Shown here piece by piece: positions 32,261 through 35,618 of a DNA stretch of 35,618 nt. The DNA is from Ardenticatenaceae bacterium. GTDB taxonomy: Bacteria; Chloroflexota; Anaerolineae; Promineifilales; Promineifilaceae. Below the pieces are notes generated by a model. It was given only the letters and a program-made list of their open reading frames with translations, had not been told where the DNA came from and searched no databases. A program made the position numbers and the translations under genes. The stretch spans positions 1 to 35,618 of the forward strand of contig JACKBT010000046.1 of assembly GCA_020634415.1 (NCBI GenBank), in the 5' to 3' direction. The stretch's first letter is position 1. Every line of letters begins with the position of its first letter.

Positions 32261-32923
32261 ATGAGCAATTTGGATCCCCGACGCGCAACGATTCTGGCAG
32301 AACTGGTGCAAAAAGCACGAGAACACGCACGCCGCGAAACGGCCGAATGCGCCACCGCCCTCGGCCTCTCCCTCAGCGAATACGAAAAAGTCGAAGCTGG
32401 TGATCACCCCCTCTCCCTACCCGACCTGGAAGCCCTAGCCATGTTCTTCAACGTCCCCATGGGTTACTTTTGGGGCAGCGAACCACTGGCAAACAATCAG
32501 CGCGACTCCTACCAAGACTTCATAGAATTGCGCCAGCGCGTCATCGGTGTGCTGCTCAAACAACGGCGGCTCCGTGCTCGCCAATCAGCCGAAAAATTGG
32601 CCGAAGCCATCGGTGTAGATACCGAAACCATCACCGGCTATGAATCTGGTGATGTCCCCATCCCCTATCTCCATCTGGAACAATTAAGCAAAGCCCTAGA
32701 TGTCTCCGTCACCCACTTCGTAGATGAAGAACACGGCCCCCTGGCCCGCCACGAAGCCGAACAGCGGATGCTTAAACAGTTTTCCGTTTTGTCACCCGAA
32801 CTGCAAGTCTTCATCACCAAACCAGGCAACGAAAGCTATTTAGAAACAGCCAAAAAGATTGGCGACATGGACGTGCAAAAGCTGCGCGATCTGGCCGCCA
32901 GCATCTTAGACATCACCTTCTAG
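32261..32923 (+). CDS. XRE-family regulator with two HTH domains
   Basis: A 220-residue protein with two Cro/C1-type helix-turn-helix units: residues about 12-66 (KAREHARRETAECATALGLS followed by LSEYEKVEAGDHPLSLPDLE) and about 95-150 (RRLRARQSAEKLAEAIGV followed by TITGYESGDVPIPYLHLEQL). The ends of both units carry the usual hydrophobic stop (FFNVPMGYFW and LDVSVTHFVD). The C-terminal 65 residues are helical. Two DNA-binding units on one chain could grip two half-sites alone or bridge sites. It is divergent from the phospholipase gene and a natural candidate for its regulator and for self-regulation. Confidence 0.88.
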   Translation: MSNLDPRRATILAELVQKAREHARRETAECATALGLSLSEYEKVEAGDHPLSLPDLEALAMFFNVPMGYFWGSEPLANNQRDSYQDFIELRQRVIGVLLKQRRLRARQSAEKLAEAIGVDTETITGYESGDVPIPYLHLEQLSKALDVSVTHFVDEEHGPLARHEAEQRMLKQFSVLSPELQVFITKPGNESYLETAKKIGDMDVQKLRDLAASILDITF

Positions 32924-32966
32924 GCCACATGTCCTGCTGACGGAACCCCCACCCCCGCATACACTA

Positions 32967-32998
32967 AAATGGCAGCCCACGCTGCCATTTTTCTTTTT
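32967..32998 (+). terminator. Intrinsic terminator after the regulator gene
   Basis: AAATGGCAGC (32967-32976) and GCTGCCATTT (32981-32990) form a 10-bp stem with a CCAC loop, followed by TTCTTTTT. Confidence 0.88.
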
Positions 32999-33025
32999 AG
33001 AACACAACCCCCACAGGATAACGAT

Positions 33026-33562
33026 ATGGCTCAGTCAGACAGCTTAAAAGACGAAGGATTAGCTCTATTCCAACAAGGCAAGCGCACAGAAGCTCTCGCC
33101 AAATTTGAAGCAGCGGCACAGAGCTACCTGGCCGACAAAAACCGCGCCGGGCAGGCAGAAGCCCTCAACAACATCGGCGTGATTCAACGTTTGCAGGGCC
33201 ACCGCGAGGCAGCGGCCCAATCATTGCAGACAGCCGCCGCTATCTTCGGCGAATTAGGCGATCTCAATCGGCAGGGGCAGGCTTTGGGCAATTTAGGCGA
33301 TCTTTATGCGGCCAAACGGCAGCGAGACGAAGCCGCCCGCTGCTACAGTGAAGCAGCCGCCCTGTTTGCCCAATGCCAGGACCCCGCCAAACAAAGCCAG
33401 GTTTTACGAGCGATGGGCATTTTAGCCATTCGGCGCGGCCGTTGGGTCGAGGCAATGGCACGCATGGAGGAGAGCATCCGCATCAACCCCCGCCCCAGCT
33501 TCGGGCAGCGGATTTTTCGCTGGTTAATCCGGTTGGTGATGGGGATGGGCGGGGGCAGCTAG
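33026..33562 (+). CDS. Tetratricopeptide-repeat protein
   Basis: A 178-residue protein made of about four TPR units between residues 5 and 160: KDEGLALFQQGKRTEALAKF, then AEALNNIGVIQRLQGHREAA, then GQALGNLGDLYAAKRQRDEA and the last around QVLRAMGILAIRRGRWVEAM. TPRs mediate protein-protein contact. I chose the ATG at 33026, which has AGGA eight bases upstream; an earlier in-frame ATG at 32969 lies within the terminator of the previous gene. The C-terminus has a short basic-hydrophobic tail (RIFRWLIRLVMGMG) that may touch the membrane. No partner is evident. Confidence 0.88.
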   Translation: MAQSDSLKDEGLALFQQGKRTEALAKFEAAAQSYLADKNRAGQAEALNNIGVIQRLQGHREAAAQSLQTAAAIFGELGDLNRQGQALGNLGDLYAAKRQRDEAARCYSEAAALFAQCQDPAKQSQVLRAMGILAIRRGRWVEAMARMEESIRINPRPSFGQRIFRWLIRLVMGMGGGS

Positions 33563-33600
33563 GTAATCGAGGCAAAATTACCCCATCACTCAATTACCCA
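33563..33600. repeat. TAATTG word repeat between convergent genes
   Basis: GGTAATCGAGGCAAAATTAC followed by inverted CAATTACCC, directly after the TPR gene and overlapping the end of the membrane protein gene. A possible shared hairpin terminator. Confidence 0.5.
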
Positions 33601-33904
33601 TGAACTGATATTTGCGCTGCACAATATTCATGCCAATGATGGGGCCAAGCCAGCCACAGGGCATAATGAGCAGAGCCAGCCAGCCATAGGGGCCACCACG
33701 CAAGAAGACAAAGGGGTTTTGCAGCACCATGCTGGGGTCAAGGTTGGCAGCGATGGTGAGTTGGATGAAGAGGGTGCGGCTGACGAAGAGAACGATGAGG
33801 GTGACAAGGCTGATAAAGATGACATCACTCCACTGGCGCAAGCGCCACGTGCCAACAGCCAAAATAATTACAATTGACCAGAAGAGCATATATTGGGTGG
33901 GCAT
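33590..33904 (-). CDS. Small membrane protein, unknown function
   Basis: A 104-residue protein with three likely membrane helices: about 5-22 (MLFWSIVIILAVGTW), 28-50 (VIFISLVTLIVLFVS) and 72-92 (GWLALLIMPCGWLGPIIGM). The start at 33904 is chosen because GGAGAG lies six bases upstream; the frame is open to 34099, but that extension has no comparable site and is not membrane-like. I do not recognise the family. It is convergent with the TPR gene. Confidence 0.7.
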   Translation of the reverse strand: MPTQYMLFWSIVIILAVGTWRLRQWSDVIFISLVTLIVLFVSRTLFIQLTIAANLDPSMVLQNPFVFLRGGPYGWLALLIMPCGWLGPIIGMNIVQRKYQFMGN

Positions 33905-34118
33905 ATTTTTCTCTCCTACATACCAAAGCCTTGGCTCTGGTTGACTAACTGATTCGACCGCTATGGTGTTAGTGTAGGGGTGCTGCGCCATTGGTTTCTT
34001 GACGTTTTGACAACGGCCGTATGACCTATTTCCTATGCTGACGTTAAAAGATGGGGTTTTGTTCCCATGTACGTATAATTGCTCCGCGTTCATAACCATC
34101 TACGAGCAACTGGTACGA

Positions 34119-34183
34119 GGGAGATTGGAGACTAGAGATTGGAGACTAGGCTAATCTCTAATCTCCAATCTCCCAGTCTCCTG
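34119..34183. repeat. GAGACTAGAGATTGG-family word repeat upstream of the GPH symporter gene
   Basis: GGGAGATTGGAGACTAGAGA and a second GGAGACTAG, followed by inverted CTAATCTCTAATCTCCAATC and CAGTCTCC. Third copy of the family in the window. It is open in frame with the symporter gene from a TTG at 34139, but is probably not translated. Confidence 0.9.
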
Positions 34184-34192
34184 CCCGAACTC

Positions 34193-35572
34193 ATGCAATT
34201 ATCTACCAAAACAAAATTCATCTACGGCCTCGGTGATTGGGGCACAGCGGCAGCGGCGGCGGCGCGGAATGCCTTTTGGTTTGTGTTTTTAACCAATGTA
34301 GTGGGCCTTAATGCCGGTGTGGCCGGTACAGTGGTGCTGGTAGGTAAGCTGTGGGATGGCATTAATGACCCCTTGGTGGGCATGTTGAGTGATCGCATTC
34401 AAACGCGCTGGGGACGCAGACGGCCGTTTCTCCTCTTTGGTGCTGTCCCTTTTGGCCTCTCCTTCTTCCTGCTCTTCTACATTCCCCCGCTCAGTTCAAC
34501 CGGGCTGGCCGTCTATTACGCTTTAGCCTTCCTCCTCTCCGACACCATCTTTACCATCGTCAACGTGCCTTATGTGGCCCTGACACCAGAATTGAGTGAG
34601 GATTATGACGAGCGCAGCAGTCTGGCCGGCTGGCGCATGAGCATCTCCATTTTGGCCTCCCTCGTTACCGTCGGCAGCTTCAAACTGCTGGCCGAAAATG
34701 TGATCGGTGTCTGGTTTGGCGGTGGCCCGGCGGGTATTCGGCTGGGTTACATGGTGGTAGCGGCCGTTTGGGGGGCCACCATGGTCGTGCCACTGCTGCT
34801 GCTGTTCCGCCACATCACCGAGCCAGAACGCCCGCGCGACCATGACCCAATTCGGCCGTTACAAACCATGCGCGAAGTGTTCCAAAATCGGCCGTTTCGC
34901 ATCGGGGCCATCATCTACCTCTTCAGCTTCACCGCCGCCGACATCATTCTCGTCGTCTTTGTCCGCTTTCTTATTGATTACATTCGCGTGGCCCCCGGCA
35001 TAGACAGCCTTGTTTTAGCCATCGTCTTGGGTGTGGCCTTTATGACCATGCCTTTGGTGGTGCGGCTTACCCGCGAATATGGCAAGCGGCGCACCTACAT
35101 GGGCAGCATGATCTTCCTCTCGACGGTGATGGTGGTAATGAGCCAGGTGCCGCCAGGCGGGCAAAAGTGGGTGCTGATAGCGGCCGTTTTCGCGGGATTA
35201 GGCTATGGTGCAGCCAATGTCATCCCCTGGGCCATCGTCGCCGATGTGACCGAAAGCGATGAACTACACAGCGGCAAACGGCGCGAAGGCATCTACGCCG
35301 GTTATCTCGTCTTTATGCGCAAATTGGCCTCAGCGGTAGCCATCTTCATTGTGGGGCAAGTGCTGTCCGCCACAGGTTTTATCAGCAGCACCACCGGCAG
35401 CCAGTTTATTGAGCAGCCGCCAGCAGCCCTGTTGGCTTTGCGAATTTTCATCGGCTATGTGCCGGCGGTACTGCTGCTGTTGGCCGTTTGGGCCGCCTCC
35501 CGCTACCCCCTCAGCCGCGAACGCCACGCGGCCATCCGGCAGCAGTTAGCCGCGCAGCGCCGCAATCGCTAA
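34193..35572 (+). CDS. MFS symporter, GPH (glycoside-pentoside-hexuronide:cation) family
   Basis: A 459-residue, 12-helix transporter of the MFS_2/GPH family. The N-terminal TKFIYGLGDWGTAAAAAARN and the loop WDGINDPLVGMLSDRIQTRW followed by GRRRPFLLFG are family signatures; the acidic residues in the first helices contribute to cation coupling in melibiose-type carriers. Another typical loop is LTREYGKRRTYM in the second half. I chose the ATG at 34193; an upstream TTG start would translate the word repeat. No clear ribosome binding site precedes it. No sugar hydrolase is adjacent, so the substrate (sugar, glycoside or other) is unassigned. Confidence 0.88.
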   Translation: MQLSTKTKFIYGLGDWGTAAAAAARNAFWFVFLTNVVGLNAGVAGTVVLVGKLWDGINDPLVGMLSDRIQTRWGRRRPFLLFGAVPFGLSFFLLFYIPPLSSTGLAVYYALAFLLSDTIFTIVNVPYVALTPELSEDYDERSSLAGWRMSISILASLVTVGSFKLLAENVIGVWFGGGPAGIRLGYMVVAAVWGATMVVPLLLLFRHITEPERPRDHDPIRPLQTMREVFQNRPFRIGAIIYLFSFTAADIILVVFVRFLIDYIRVAPGIDSLVLAIVLGVAFMTMPLVVRLTREYGKRRTYMGSMIFLSTVMVVMSQVPPGGQKWVLIAAVFAGLGYGAANVIPWAIVADVTESDELHSGKRREGIYAGYLVFMRKLASAVAIFIVGQVLSATGFISSTTGSQFIEQPPAALLALRIFIGYVPAVLLLLAVWAASRYPLSRERHAAIRQQLAAQRRNR

Positions 35573-35618
35573 CTCCTCTTCGGTTTTTTAATTTACCAAC
35601 AAAACCGGTATAATCTGC
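35573..35618 (+). other. Spacer at window end, possible start of a promoter
   Basis: CGGTTTT and AAAACCG (35581-35587 and 35601-35607) form an inverted repeat, followed by a consensus-like TATAAT at 35609-35614. The -35 region is poor. No gene is visible before the window ends. Confidence 0.3.

Noticed and set aside
33905..34099. N-terminal extension of the small membrane protein
   Set aside because: The ATG at 33904 has a good ribosome binding site, and the upstream residues are not membrane-like.
34139..34192. N-terminal extension of the GPH symporter from a TTG codon
   Set aside because: It would translate the intergenic word repeat; the family N-terminus begins right after the ATG at 34193.

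Overview
The window is 35.6 kb of dense, mid-to-high GC bacterial DNA with a soil or bioreactor style gene content. Large FAD/GcvT-type demethylating oxidoreductases, XisH/XisI, a CtpE-like P-type ATPase, cyclic-nucleotide-binding fusion proteins and paired short toxin-antitoxin genes together suggest a Chloroflexota (Anaerolineae/Caldilineae-like) genome. This is an inference from gene content; there is no rRNA or other phylogenetic marker here, and I saw no tRNA or CRISPR.

Layout. 1-3950 (+): a small peptide with 13 Arg-Asp repeats, a GAF protein translationally coupled to a cytoplasmic subtilisin-like (S8) protease, and an MFS exporter carrying a C-terminal cNMP-binding domain. This could be a peptide maturation/export locus. 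3999-9606 (-): a SAM methyltransferase, a class IV aminotransferase, and a two-gene heterodimeric ABC exporter. 9990-14125 (-): a heterotetrameric sarcosine-oxidase-like operon in the order soxA-G-B-D. 14241-16629 (-): a type II restriction-modification pair (C5 methyltransferase, HNH nuclease), AT-richer than its surroundings. 16718-18193: a complete insertion sequence with terminal inverted repeats and a 6-bp target duplication. 18223-20557 (-): a cytochrome P450 and a class V aminotransferase. 20579-23640: a toxin-antitoxin island with two nearly identical higA copies, decayed higA/higB fragments, a xisH-xisI pair, a RelE/ParE-type pair and an orphan ribbon-helix-helix gene. 23788-26256 (-): an FAD/GcvT dehydrogenase. 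26534-32044 (-): a P-type ATPase, a PlsC acyltransferase and a patatin phospholipase with two cNMP domains. 32261-33562 (+): a double-HTH regulator and a TPR protein. 33590-33904 (-): a small membrane protein. 34193-35572 (+): a GPH-type sugar/cation symporter.

How the genes work together. The sox operon and the separate FAD/GcvT protein both point to oxidative N-demethylation of small amines with one-carbon units passed to folate. Two proteins join a cNMP-binding domain to an unrelated effector (exporter, phospholipase), suggesting direct nucleotide control of membrane processes. The R-M/IS segment and the toxin-antitoxin island are the accessory parts.

The strongest genome-scale signal is a highly iterated palindrome, AACGGCCGTT. 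I count about 26 exact copies plus many one-base variants, inside and between genes on both strands, and none across the R-M/IS segment. Intergenic spacers also carry several families of short words arranged as direct repeats followed by inverted copies. Similar repeat-derived DNA appears in frame inside three proteins.
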